DNA of 64,000 nt from Gliomastix tumulicola. Taxonomy: Eukaryota > Ascomycota > Sordariomycetes > Hypocreales > Bionectriaceae. Positions within the stretch are counted from its first letter, which is position 1. Each line of letters begins with the position of its first letter. The notes under the pieces were generated by a model. It was not told the DNA's origin. It saw nothing but the letters and a program-made list of their open reading frames with translations, and made no database searches. The translations under genes and the position numbers were made by a program. Positions 1 to 9,143 of the stretch are shown piece by piece. The stretch spans positions 2,756,286 through 2,820,285 of the forward strand of contig BCHX01000002.1 in NCBI GenBank assembly GCA_001599755.1. Direction: 5' to 3'.

Positions 1-615
1 AAGATAGAGATGCTGGGTGTGCCTTCGCGGCCGAGGCTGGTAGTGTGCCCAAGCCACGTGAATGAGGAGGCCCTGTAGCAGATCTAGACTATGGAAGGGT
101 CCAGCTGCGAGTCTCGATGCAACCGATTCATTGAACAGCCTTCCAAGCGATCTTTGTAGTACCAGTTGCCTGTGTGCAGCTGCAGCGAGAGCGGCAAGAC
201 AGACACACGGTCGGTCCCGAATCAGGTCGGAAGCGGACATCCCCCAGGGAAGAGTAACAAAGGGGAAGTGCAGTGTCATCTTGGCCGCAAAGTAGTCGAG
301 GAGCTCCTGACCAGACTCCAGCGACAGCAGTCCCCGAAGAAAGGGGTCATGCGAAGACTCGGTGCGCGGGGGATTGCTCAACGGCGACAGCTGGGCAACG
401 TCTTCCCTTCCGCGTGGCTCGTCTAACCTGCTCGTGCGACTCCGGCTCCGTCCTCGTCGGACGAGGTTGCGACGAGACGGATTGAAGATGCACGTCTTCC
501 CGAGCCGCATGCACCGATCGCATGACTGCGAGTCCTGGGTCTTGATGCATCGGATCTTGGCGTCATGGCAGATTTGGCATGTTTTGAGGACGCCTCCGCC
601 CCTAGTGGTACTCAT
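1..615 (-). CDS. Zn2Cys6 (GAL4-type) transcription factor, 5' part only
   Basis: The reverse strand is open without a stop from an ATG at 615 down to base 1, giving 205 codons that run off the window. Residues 13-39 hold a complete binuclear zinc cluster with spacing C-X2-C-X6-C-X8-C-X2-C-X6-C (CQICHDAKIRC, then CDRC and a final C). A basic Arg/Ser-rich linker follows, then a stretch (DPFLRGLLSLESG, and FPFVTLPWG) resembling the start of the middle homology region of fungal zinc cluster activators. No intron is needed in the visible part. By family it is a nuclear DNA-binding regulator. Its target is unknown; the neighbouring siderophore block is 4 kb away and no link is shown. It is easily missed because its stop codon lies outside the window. 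Confidence 0.9.
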   Translation of the reverse strand, partial: MSTTRGGGVLKTCQICHDAKIRCIKTQDSQSCDRCMRLGKTCIFNPSRRNLVRRGRSRSRTSRLDEPRGREDVAQLSPLSNPPRTESSHDPFLRGLLSLESGQELLDYFAAKMTLHFPFVTLPWGMSASDLIRDRPCVCLAALAAAAHRQLVLQRSLGRLFNESVASRLAAGPFHSLDLLQGLLIHVAWAHYQPRPRRHTQHLYL

Positions 616-1499
616 TTTTACCTTCAGGGGGAAATGGGTCGCTGGCGAAGAAGCAATTGATCGTGATCGTGGTTGATTCAGACGTGTTGGAAATTTGCTA
701 GATTGGCACCAAACGATCAATTAACGGCACAAGAACGGTGCGCAGAACGACATGCCGCCGTAAATTCCAGCGCAGCGGGGCACCGTTTGCAGTTGCATCG
801 ACGGTCTCCTGGTTTTGTTAACGGAGGTGCTGACCCATTCCCCACCATGATTAGAATTGGTAGTGCCCGTGCTCTGGCCTGAGAATCATCTCCCCAGCTC
901 TGAGCTGCCCCTACATGAAACCAGAGCAGTGCTCTCCGCTTTCGCATCTTTTGACCATCCTGATTTGATCGCCTCTCAAGAGCTCTCCCCTCTCAGAAGT
1001 ATGCTATGACTACCAGCCGGCAATCGATTAGGGTCGGCAACATGCAAATACGTGGTGTGCAGGGCCGCTCATCATGCGCCAGAACTGGCGCGGTCCAGCA
1101 AGGCAATGAACGCGGAAATAGGCTTGGCGGGCAGACTCTCTGGCTGACTCGCTGCTAACCATCACATCAGGCATTGCAGATACGGCATGGCATCGCCGAC
1201 CTGGTAGAGGCGCGCGTGATCCAATTAGTAAAGACAGTCAGACAAGATAATAACCTCCAAGGAGGCGTCCGGGTCTACGCTTTTTACCGCGCCAGATCCT
1301 CAGAACTGTCCAGAGCCTCCCCTCTCTCCAATCAACCACCATATGACAGGCAGCACACCACCTACAAAAATGCAACCTTTTTGCGACTTATTACCCCGCT
1401 TCACCTCGAAAGTCGTAACCGAGCTCTACCTTACCTCGCCTGATACCCACATCAAGCGTTCTCAACGCGTGCTGGACACCGTCACTGGGCCATCTCGAG
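616..1499. other. Intergenic region, divergent promoters
   Basis: This 884-base gap separates the divergently transcribed zinc cluster regulator and NACHT-ankyrin gene and must hold both promoters. An 89-codon open frame at 1174-1443 has no recognisable domain and no good coding signal. No RNA gene was seen. Confidence 0.6.
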
Positions 1500-4434
1500 A
1501 TGGCTGATGCTTTCGGCATTGTCGGGGTAATTGGGGTCGTCGGCCAAATCACCAAGGCGCTCCTCAAGCTCGGTTTGGACTGGAACGATGTACCGGCCGA
1601 CTCGAAGCGATTCTTGGATGAACTTCAGGCCCTCAAGACTGTTTTATCCGAGACGCATACCAATATCCTCACCAGCAATGACTTCAAAGAGGTGTTTGAC
1701 GGCCAACAGTCCGCTTTACTCGCGCAGCTTGGTGGCAACATGGCACAACAGGCGAGCATCTCGTCCATGATACCAGCCTGTAAGAAAGAGTTGGAGAAGC
1801 TTCTCGACAGGCTGAACAAACATCTTGGTGGCTCCCAACTTGGCTGGCAGAGACTCAAGGGAGCGCTCCTAGCGAGCAAGACAAGAGAAACAGTCCAGAC
1901 CCTTCATCGCGAATGTCAAGCCCTGAACAGCCTGATAGCTATCGACTCGCTGAGCCTCAATGTACGCATCCACAAGGAGGTGACACAAGCAAGAAAGGAG
2001 CAACGGGCCTGGTGGACACATCAGGAGAGCATGGCCATCCTCGACTGGCTCACACCTGTCAACTACGGCTCGCAGCAAAGCGACTTCATCAGGCGGCGAC
2101 AAGAGGGTACCGGCACATGGCTGCTGGACTCAGCGGAATTCCAACTGTGGGTTGAAGAAAAGGGCAAGACGCTCTTCTGCCCTGGCATCCCCGGGGCCGG
2201 CAAAACAATTCTCACATCCATCGTGGTGGATCATCTTCGTACATGGTCTGCAGGTAATGAGAGTGCAGGCATCGCATACCTGTACTGCAATTTTCGGCGA
2301 CACGCAGATCAACGAGTTGAGGATCTTCTAGCAAGCCTACTCAAGCAGTTGTCTCACAGCCAGCCCGCCTTACCAGGATGCGTCAGGTCTCTCTATGATC
2401 AACACAAACCGGATCAAGGGCGCCCATCACTTGCTGGGATTTTGGCAGCTCTCGAAACGGTTGCGACTTCTTTCTCGAGGCTTTTCCTAATCGTCGATGC
2501 TCTAGACGAGTGCCAAATTTCCGACGGAGGCCGAACTAAATTCATAGATGCGCTCTTCGACTTGCAAAGTAATACTGGCGCCAATGTCTTTGCAACATCG
2601 AGATTTACGCCAAACATCACCCAAAGATTCAGCAGTTCTGTGTCACTAGAGATTCGCGCACGTGCAGAAGATGTTCGGGATTATATTACAGGCAACATCA
2701 GTCGACTACCCGCTTGCGTTTGCAAGTCTCCGAGTCTGCAGGCGAAGATTGCTGAGAAAATTGTCCAGGCTGTTGACGGAATGTGCGTGCCGTTCTTCAA
2801 TCACCTCCAAAACGGTCCGTGAAACAAGACTTATCAAAATGCACAGGTTTCTCCTTGCCCAGCTTCATCTCGACTCTTTAGTTGGGAAGAAGTCTCCGAA
2901 GGCCATTGAGAAAGCCCTTGAAACCTTTCGGAAAGGCACTGACGCGTACGACCGCGCGTACGATGACGCAATGGCACGTATTGAAGGTCAACTCGACGAC
3001 GAAACGGCGCTTGCGAAGCAAACCCTCTCGTGGATCACCTGTGCAAAGGCGCCTTTGTCAACTACAGAGCTCCGGTATGCCATAGCCGTGGAAATCGACG
3101 AGGCCGAGCTAGATCAGGACAACATGTCAGAAATGGAAGACATTCTGGCCGTGTGTGCAGGGCTTGTCACCGTCGACGAGGAGAGTGGCATCGTTCGTCT
3201 AGTGCATTACACAACTCAGGAATATTTCCTGCGGACATGGAAACACTGGTTTCCGCACGCGCAAGTCGATATCATGGATACCTGCTCAACTTATCTATCA
3301 TTCGACGCCTTTCGAAGCGGACCATGTCACACGGAAGCAGAGCTAAGATACCGACTAGCATCTTGTCCGTTGTATAGGTACGCAGCAAGTTATTGGGGGG
3401 ATCATGCTCGCGAGGCCGGGAAAGCAAGTCGCCAGCTTCTCGACCTCCTGGGAAGCGGGCCGCGATTAGAGGCCCTGTTTCAAGCGTATTTTATGCACAG
3501 GCATCGCGTGTCTTTCGACTTAACCGTCACCGCCCCCAGGCGACTGCAAAGACTCCATGCAGCGGTGTATTTTGGGATCTATGACGCGGTCAAAAACTTG
3601 ATCCCAACTGACTCGCTAGATGTTCGGGATAGCGATGGTCGGACGCCACTATCGATCGCCGCTTACTACGGACATGCGGATATTCTCAAACTTTTGTTGG
3701 AGGCCAACGTCAATGTAGATTCGAGAGATCGGAGTGGCCGGACACCCCTTCTATGGGCCGTATTCTCTAATCAGCACAAGGCAGTTGAACTGCTACTTCA
3801 GGATGGGAGGGCCAATGCCGACTCAAGAGATGATGGCGGTTTTACGCCGCTGCACTTGGCAATTGCGATGGCAAATGAGACAACCGTCAAGTTGCTGCTT
3901 GACACTGACAGGGTTGATGTGAACTGGATCGGCTCTACCCACGGCTGCACGCCGCTCATACAGGCTGTTCAAAGAGGCGATGAAGGAACCATCCGGTTGC
4001 TGCTTGCTAGTGGTAGGATTGACGTCAATATAGGGGACAGACGTAAAGATCGAACACCCTTGGCATGGGCCGCTTGGTATGGTAACGAGGCAGTGGTCAG
4101 GCTACTTCTAAGTACACGCGCAGTCAATGCGAATGCGGAAGATCCCAACGGTAAAACACCTCTCGCCATCGCTGCTCACGGAGGACATGCGGCAGTGGTC
4201 AAGCTACTTTTAGATACACGCGCGGTCAATGCGGATGCAAAAAATCGTCATGGCCGGACACCGCTCTTCTTGGCTGCTGCGAGAGGATACGAGGCAGTGG
4301 TCAAGCTGCTTCTAAACACTCGCGTGGTTGACGTGGATGCGGCGGATGTCAAAGGCGAGACGCCGCTCTTCATTGCTGCTAGGAGAGGACATAGGGCAGT
4401 AGTCAAGCTACTTCTAGATACCCCGGACCGTTGA
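1500..4434 (+). CDS. NACHT-ankyrin (fungal NLR-like) protein with degraded C-terminus
   Basis: Exons 1500-2782 and 2847-4434 join across a 64-base GT..AG intron (AT|G codon split), giving 956 residues. The join restores the motif ending GMFLLAQLHLDSL that usually follows the NACHT domain. An N-terminal helical domain of the kind found in fungal NLR-like proteins (about residues 1-190) precedes a P-loop GIPGAGKT at about 229-236 and a Walker B-like VDALDEC near 332-338. About eight ankyrin repeats start near residue 686 and run to the end. Family members are cytosolic signal-transduction ATPases linked to heterokaryon incompatibility and nonself recognition; which response this one serves is unknown. 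The last repeat breaks off: a CCCC run at 4421-4424 shifts the frame, and the repeat pattern continues in another frame past the stop. The gene may therefore be truncated or decaying. Confidence 0.85.
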
Positions 4435-4620
4435 TGTTGATTTAGATACCGAACGATGGCGACCGTCAAACTCGCGGCTGAGGAAGGACATAAAGAAAGT
4501 GGTGGGAATCATGCAACGTGCGTCCATAGCGTGACACGTTGGTTGACTGAAGCATACTTGAAGGCTCACCACTCAACGACGCTCTCGTGTGGGAGGCAGC
4601 CAGCCTAGTCTCCCCTCTTA
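4421..4620 (+). pseudogene. Decayed 3' ankyrin repeat remnant of the NACHT-ankyrin gene
   Basis: With one C fewer in the run at 4421-4424, the repeat would read on as DTRTVDVDLDTE, matching the consensus of the upstream repeats (DTRAVNADAK). A second shift after about 4455 brings back TVKLAAEEGHKE, another recognisable ankyrin helix pair. At least two indels therefore separate the present stop from older repeat sequence. Confidence 0.65.
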
Positions 4621-4758
4621 GCTGAGGCCGAGCACGTATCGTACTGACACGACTGATCTGCTGTCTGTTCCTCATCTGGAAAGCAGAGCTTGAAGAGGCG
4701 TTCCCCGTTAGCGGGGTTGGCCAACTAAAGAGCGGGTCAGGAAGTGGGCTGCCCTCGG

Positions 4759-4767
4759 ATCAGATAA
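4759..4767 (+). promoter_or_regulatory. ATCAGATAA, candidate SreA-type GATA site
   Basis: Perfect match to ATCWGATAA, the element bound by fungal iron-responsive GATA repressors (SreA, SRE, Urbs1). It lies 463 bases upstream of the AIF-like start codon. Confidence 0.6.
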
Positions 4768-4987
4768 ACCTCTTTCCGTGCCTGTCTCCAGGACGCTGAA
4801 GACACTTGGCTGCCTCGCCTACAGTAGTAGCTGGGCAAAATGAGAGACTCCAAAGGTGGTAAAAGCCGTTCCGCTTAGCTGCGGATAGGGCACACGGTTG
4901 TACGTAAGAGCAGCCCACAGCGTGTGCGCGGTTTTACGGGAGCTCAGGCCACCGAAGCGAGCCCGGGCCGGGGAGTCGGTGATTCGG

Positions 4988-5015
4988 ATCAGATAACTCA
5001 AATCTGATCTGATAA
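4988..5015 (+). promoter_or_regulatory. Two tandem ATCWGATAA sites upstream of the AIF-like gene
   Basis: ATCAGATAA at 4988-4996 and ATCTGATAA at 5007-5015 lie in the same orientation 10 bases apart, about 215-240 bases before the ATG at 5230. Both match the SreA-type consensus exactly. Paired GATA sites are the usual high-affinity target of two-finger GATA repressors. Confidence 0.7.
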
Positions 5016-5229
5016 TAATAATTCGTTCCTTCCTCGAGTTGCTTCCCTCCAGTGCTCCGGTGGGTCTCCCATCTCCCTGAGTCCCTCCCCTCTTTCGTGG
5101 TCTCTTCCAAAACCTCCCGTCCTCACCTCTGCTATTTCTTTTTCTCTCTTTTGTTTTTCTGTCCCAGAAGTGTTTCTCCCTCTTCCCCCCTCCCCCACGA
5201 TCCCACCCACATTCTGCATATCCTCAACC

Positions 5230-6510
5230 ATGGCTCTCCCAGCAGTGGCGCCCGTTGTCCGGGTCTTCGTCGCCGGAGGCTGCTATGCCGGCCTCTCCAC
5301 GGCTCTCAACCTGCTCGACCTCGGCCAGGGTCTCTCTCCGCGTATGGCCCGTGAGCCCTACGCCCACCACGCGGGCCTGCCCAAGGTCAACTTCGAGATC
5401 ACCATCGCCGACGAGCGTGACGGTTACTGTAAGAGATATACCTGATTTACCAAGTGATTTATTGGACTAACATGGACTCTTCAGTCCACCTCATTGGGTC
5501 TCCCCTCGCCCTCGCAGACACCACCTACGCGAAGAAGGCCTGGGTCAAGTACACCGACATCCCCGCCCTCCGCAGGCCTGAGATCACCGTCGTCCAAGGC
5601 ACTGTGGCTTCCGTCGACACCAGCGCCCGCACCGCGACCGTCATCGACAACGCTACGAAGCTCCCGACCGTCCATGAATATGACTACTTCGTCTGCGCCA
5701 CGGGCCTGCGGAGAGTCTGGCCTGTGGTGCCTCAGTCCCTGAACCGGAAGCAGTACCTCCTCGAGGCCGAGGACCACATCCACGCCGTGTCCAACGCCCG
5801 CCACGGCGTCGTCGTCGTGGGAGGCGGCGCTGTTGGTATCGAGATGGCCGCCGAGCTCAAGCTCGTGAAGCCCGATGCCAAGGTGACGCTCGTCCACTCG
5901 CGACCCAAGCTCCTGTCGTCTGAGGACCTCAAGGACGACTGCAAGGACAAGGCTCTTGAGCTGCTCCTCGAGGCCGGTGTCGAGGTCCTCATGGAGCACC
6001 GCCTGGCCGGCACCAAGAAGCTCGAGACGACGGACGGGTCCTCGCACATCGAGGTCGAGTTCACCAACGGCACCAAGATCTCCGCCAGCGAGGTCATCAT
6101 GGCCATCTCCAAGAGCGAGCCCACCACCTCGTACCTGCCGGCGTCGGCCCTCAACGAGGAGGGCTACGTCAAGATCCAGCCGAACCTCCGCTTCCCTGTC
6201 GAGACGCCCAACTCGGACGTGCACTTCTGCGGCGGCGATGCAGCTCAGTGGTCTGGCATCAAGCGGTGCGGTGGCGCCATGCACGCTGGCCACTACATTG
6301 CCTACAATATTCACCAGATGGTGAAGCAGAAGGTCACGGGCGATGAGCCCTCCCTCCAGGAGCTGGTTCACTACGGATCCATGATCGGTCTGGCCGTAGG
6401 CAAGAAGGCCGTGGCTTCGGGCCCTGACATGGAGACCATCTCGGGTGAGGATGTTATGCAGGTGTACTTCAGGGACGACCTCGGGTTTGACAGTAAGCAT
6501 CGACGCCCAT

Positions 6511-6553
<43 letters not shown>

Positions 6554-6637
6554 ATTATTTCCATTTGGCTAACTCGTCTTGCAGTCTGCTGGGAGTACAT
6601 TGGACTGGGTAAGGGAAAGATTGAGGTCGAGGCTTAA
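5230..6637 (+). CDS. AIF/AMID-like FAD-dependent NAD(P)H oxidoreductase
   Basis: Exons 5230-5428, 5485-6492 and 6585-6637 give 419 residues; both introns (56 and 92 bases) have GT..AG ends and CTAAC branch sites. An N-terminal Rossmann motif (VFVAGGCYAGLSTALNLLD) binds FAD and a second (GVVVVGGGAVGIEMAAELK) binds NAD(P)H, the arrangement of pyridine nucleotide-disulfide oxidoreductases. VHFCGGDAAQW matches the C-terminal FAD-contacting motif. The first Rossmann loop reads GGCYAG. Family members are AIF-like (AMID/FSP1) NAD(P)H oxidoreductases. The electron acceptor is not evident, and there is no clear mitochondrial presequence. Three perfect iron-type GATA sites upstream and the adjoining siderophore genes suggest iron regulation; a reductive role in iron handling is only inference. 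Intron 2 holds a run of 39 T. Confidence 0.88.
6513..6551 (+). repeat. Homopolymer of 39 T inside intron 2
   Basis: An uninterrupted T run fills the middle of the second intron of the AIF-like gene, upstream of the branch site. Its length may be affected by sequencing or assembly slippage. Confidence 0.9.
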
Positions 6638-6967
6638 AATGCTACTTTTCACGATTTATGGTCTTGGTATAAATCTGGCGTATGGCGTAGTCTTGATTCT
6701 GCTTGATATATGGGCACAACAGACAGTCCAAGCAGACAACATTTCTGTACATATTCTATGCATATCGTCTGCTCCTCGAAGCAGCTTGAAAATACAAAAA
6801 ATTCCTACACTGCGCTGCGCTGCACTGCACTACACTCCTCGCCATCTCGTTGCTTGTTTTGGGGTAGCCTCGGAGTAAGACAAGAAACACTAGACTCGTC
6901 CCAGTTATGCCTATACCGGAAGGTCAGACACGCAAAGGGGACAGACACCCAAGAAGAGCAGAAAATT

Positions 6968-6976
6968 TTATCAGAT
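6968..6976 (-). promoter_or_regulatory. ATCTGATAA, candidate SreA-type GATA site
   Basis: The plus strand reads TTATCAGAT, so the minus strand is a perfect ATCWGATAA. It lies about 600 bases upstream of the SidF-like start. Confidence 0.6.
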
Positions 6977-7083
6977 CCGACAAGTGCCGACGTCCGGCGC
7001 CGGACTCGGAGCTCCGGCGGGGGGGTCACCTTTTTTCGCGTTCTTCTTGTGCAGAGCTCTCGCCATTTCTCTTACGCATCGAG

Positions 7084-7092
7084 TTATCAGAT
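7084..7092 (-). promoter_or_regulatory. ATCTGATAA, candidate SreA-type GATA site
   Basis: Second perfect match upstream of the SidF-like gene, 108 bases from the previous one and about 480 bases before the ATG. Both copies share the right flank CC. Confidence 0.6.
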
Positions 7093-7574
7093 CCGTCTTA
7101 GCCGGGCCCTTTGAGGGGTGGCGTCGGACCCCTGATCACAGCCACGTCCAAGGATGAGGTATTAAATCCAGGGCCTCTCGGAGTGGCAGCATGTCTTGGG
7201 CTCTTGGCTCTTAGCACCCTGCAGGAAGCCCGTGTGTATGGGGCAGCTATACACCAACTAATACTGTAGTAGTAGTAGTAGTATTTACCCACCGGGTACG
7301 GTACAGGTACTTCTTGTCCGTCTCCATGTACATGTACATGAACATTCGCAACGTCACTGATTATTTGGTGGTCGTGGTGGTTTCCGTCGGCAGTTGGTGG
7401 GATTGGAGCTTGCCCTCCTTCGTGATGCCGAGGGTTGGATGACGGAAGAGAGCTCTGGGCCGGTCTTCCTGCCTTGCTCTTTCTTCCGTTCTCTCTCACT
7501 CTCTCTCTCTATCAATGTCATTGCCATTGTAACTGTAATCGTCAAGACAGCATCGCAAAGAGCAGCAGTTCACC

Positions 7575-9010
7575 ATGGCTCCCCCCCAATTGAGCTCGCT
7601 GTCGCCCAGCGACACGGTCATCAAGCTCCCCCATCCCTACCACACGGCCTACACCGTCCAGAAATCCTCAGACGCGCTCTTCCGCATCGAGCCGTCCTCC
7701 TCCAGCAAGCAGCAGCCGCCCGTCCAGCTTCACAACGCCGACCTGCTCTTCACCGAGCCGACGGACCTCCGATCCAGCGAGCTCCCTTCTCCCTCCAACA
7801 ACGGGCCCTGGGCCCGAGCCAGACGCTCCCCCGCCGTCGCCGCGAGCTGGAGCAGCGCCTCGGCGCCGACACTCGCGCAGGCATGGCTGCTGCTCTACGT
7901 GCTCTTCACGGTGCGTCCGTCCATGGAGACGCTGCGCCTCGAGCTCAAGGGCAAGGACGCCGCTCTGCTGGCAGCTCAGCTCCAGGATGTGCTCCTCGCC
8001 ACCGCTCACCCGGAGCTGCCCCCGTCGCTGGCCTCGTCTAAGCAGCCCGAGACGAGCGCGGACGTCGTTGTTGTTCTCGCTCTGAGGAGCACCTTCTGGC
8101 AGGGCGCGGGCTCCCCCTTCGGCCCGCGTCCCGCCTGGCTGCCGGCCGAATCCCCTTCCTCGCTCGTCAACCCTCTCTCCTCCTACCCGCTCACGCCCCT
8201 CGAGCACACCATCACCGTGGCCAGCGCCGGCGACCCCCAGGACCCGGAGCGCTACCAGCAGTCCTACCACCCGATCCGGCCCGCGAAGCCCGCGCCCGGC
8301 GCCGTCGTGTACAGCCGCTGGATCCCGCATCTCGGGGAGGAGTTCTCGATGGTGTCGCTGGACTGGCAGAGCGAGGAGCATCTGAACCTGTTCCACACGT
8401 GGCAGAACGACCCGCGCGTGAGCCAGGGGTGGAACGAGACGGGCACGCTGGAGCAGCACCGGGAGTATCTGCGCAAGATTCACGTCGATCCGCATCAGGT
8501 TGCGCTGCTGGCCAAGTGGGACGACGCCTACTTTGCCTACTTTGAGGTCTACTGGGCCAAGGTACCCATCCCTTCCCCTTTCACACACACTCTCTCTCTC
8601 TTCATCCCCTGATCTGTGAGACATCTCGTTGACCCCGCTCTCTCCAGGAGGACCGTCTCGGAGGCTACTTCGACGCCGGCGACTTCGACCGCGGCCGGCA
8701 CTCCCTCGTCGGCGACGTCCGCTTCCGAGGCCCGCACCGCGTCACGGCCTGGTGGTCCAGCCTGATGCACTACCTCTTCCTCGACGACCCGCGCACCACG
8801 GCCGTCGTCGGCGAGCCCAAGGACATCAACTCGACCGTCGTCATGTACGACCTCATCCACGGCTTCGGCATCGACAAGTTCGTCGACCTGCCGCACAAGC
8901 GGAGCGCCCTCGTGAGCTGCTCGCGGGGCCGCTTCTTCCAGCTGTCGCCGCTGGGCGAGAGCGAGAAGGCTGTGGGCGGGATGAAGATTGGTCTGGTGCC
9001 GAAGCTGTAA
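7575..9010 (+). CDS. sidF: SidF-like hydroxyornithine acyltransferase (siderophore biosynthesis)
   Basis: Exons 7575-8561 and 8648-9010 (86-base GT..AG intron) give 449 residues; the start has a strong context (CACCATGGCT). The C-terminal half (about residues 260-440) is a GNAT domain of the IucB/MbtK siderophore class, with FHTWQNDPRVSQGWNE, the EHREYLRK segment and the core reading YFEVYWAKEDRLGGYF across the splice join. In Aspergillus, SidF moves anhydromevalonyl from CoA to N5-hydroxyornithine to make the fusarinine monomer, in peroxisomes. The C-terminus is PKL, a weak relative of the SKL peroxisomal signal. A SidI-like ligase lies tail to tail 133 bases downstream and the SidD-like synthetase is next. 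Two iron-type GATA sites lie upstream. A SidL-type acetyltransferase is the alternative, but the neighbours favour SidF. Confidence 0.85.
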
Positions 9011-9143
9011 AATCATGACGTGATGTTTCAAGCGACCTAGTCTTGTATAGTCCTCTTCTATCTAGTAGTCTTATTCTATCTACCTGCTTAGTTACGTACA
9101 ACAACAAAAAAGGATCTGGTTTTATTTCTTTTTCACCGTGCAT

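Larger units (their letters stand above)
4435..5229 (+). other. Intergenic region upstream of the AIF-like gene, with iron GATA sites
   Basis: Apart from the repeat remnant at its left end, this 795-base gap has no credible gene. It holds three perfect ATCWGATAA motifs (4759, 4988 and 5007) and a pyrimidine-rich stretch just before the start codon, as is common in fungal promoters. Confidence 0.6.
6638..7574 (+). other. Intergenic region upstream of the SidF-like gene
   Basis: 937 bases without a credible gene. It holds two perfect iron-type GATA sites (6968 and 7084), a short GTA repeat near 7267-7283 and a CT-rich tract before the SidF-like start. Confidence 0.6.

Noticed and set aside
1174..1443. 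89-codon open frame before the NACHT-ankyrin gene
   Set aside because: No domain and no splice sites joining it to the gene; probably leader or promoter sequence.
5481..6500. 339-codon open frame antisense to the AIF-like gene
   Set aside because: It mirrors the codon bias of a GC-rich gene, shows no domain and needs the sense gene's exon exactly; the sense protein is clearly real.
7668..8624. 318-codon open frame antisense to the SidF-like gene
   Set aside because: Arg/Gly-rich low-complexity translation without any motif; a shadow of the sense exon.
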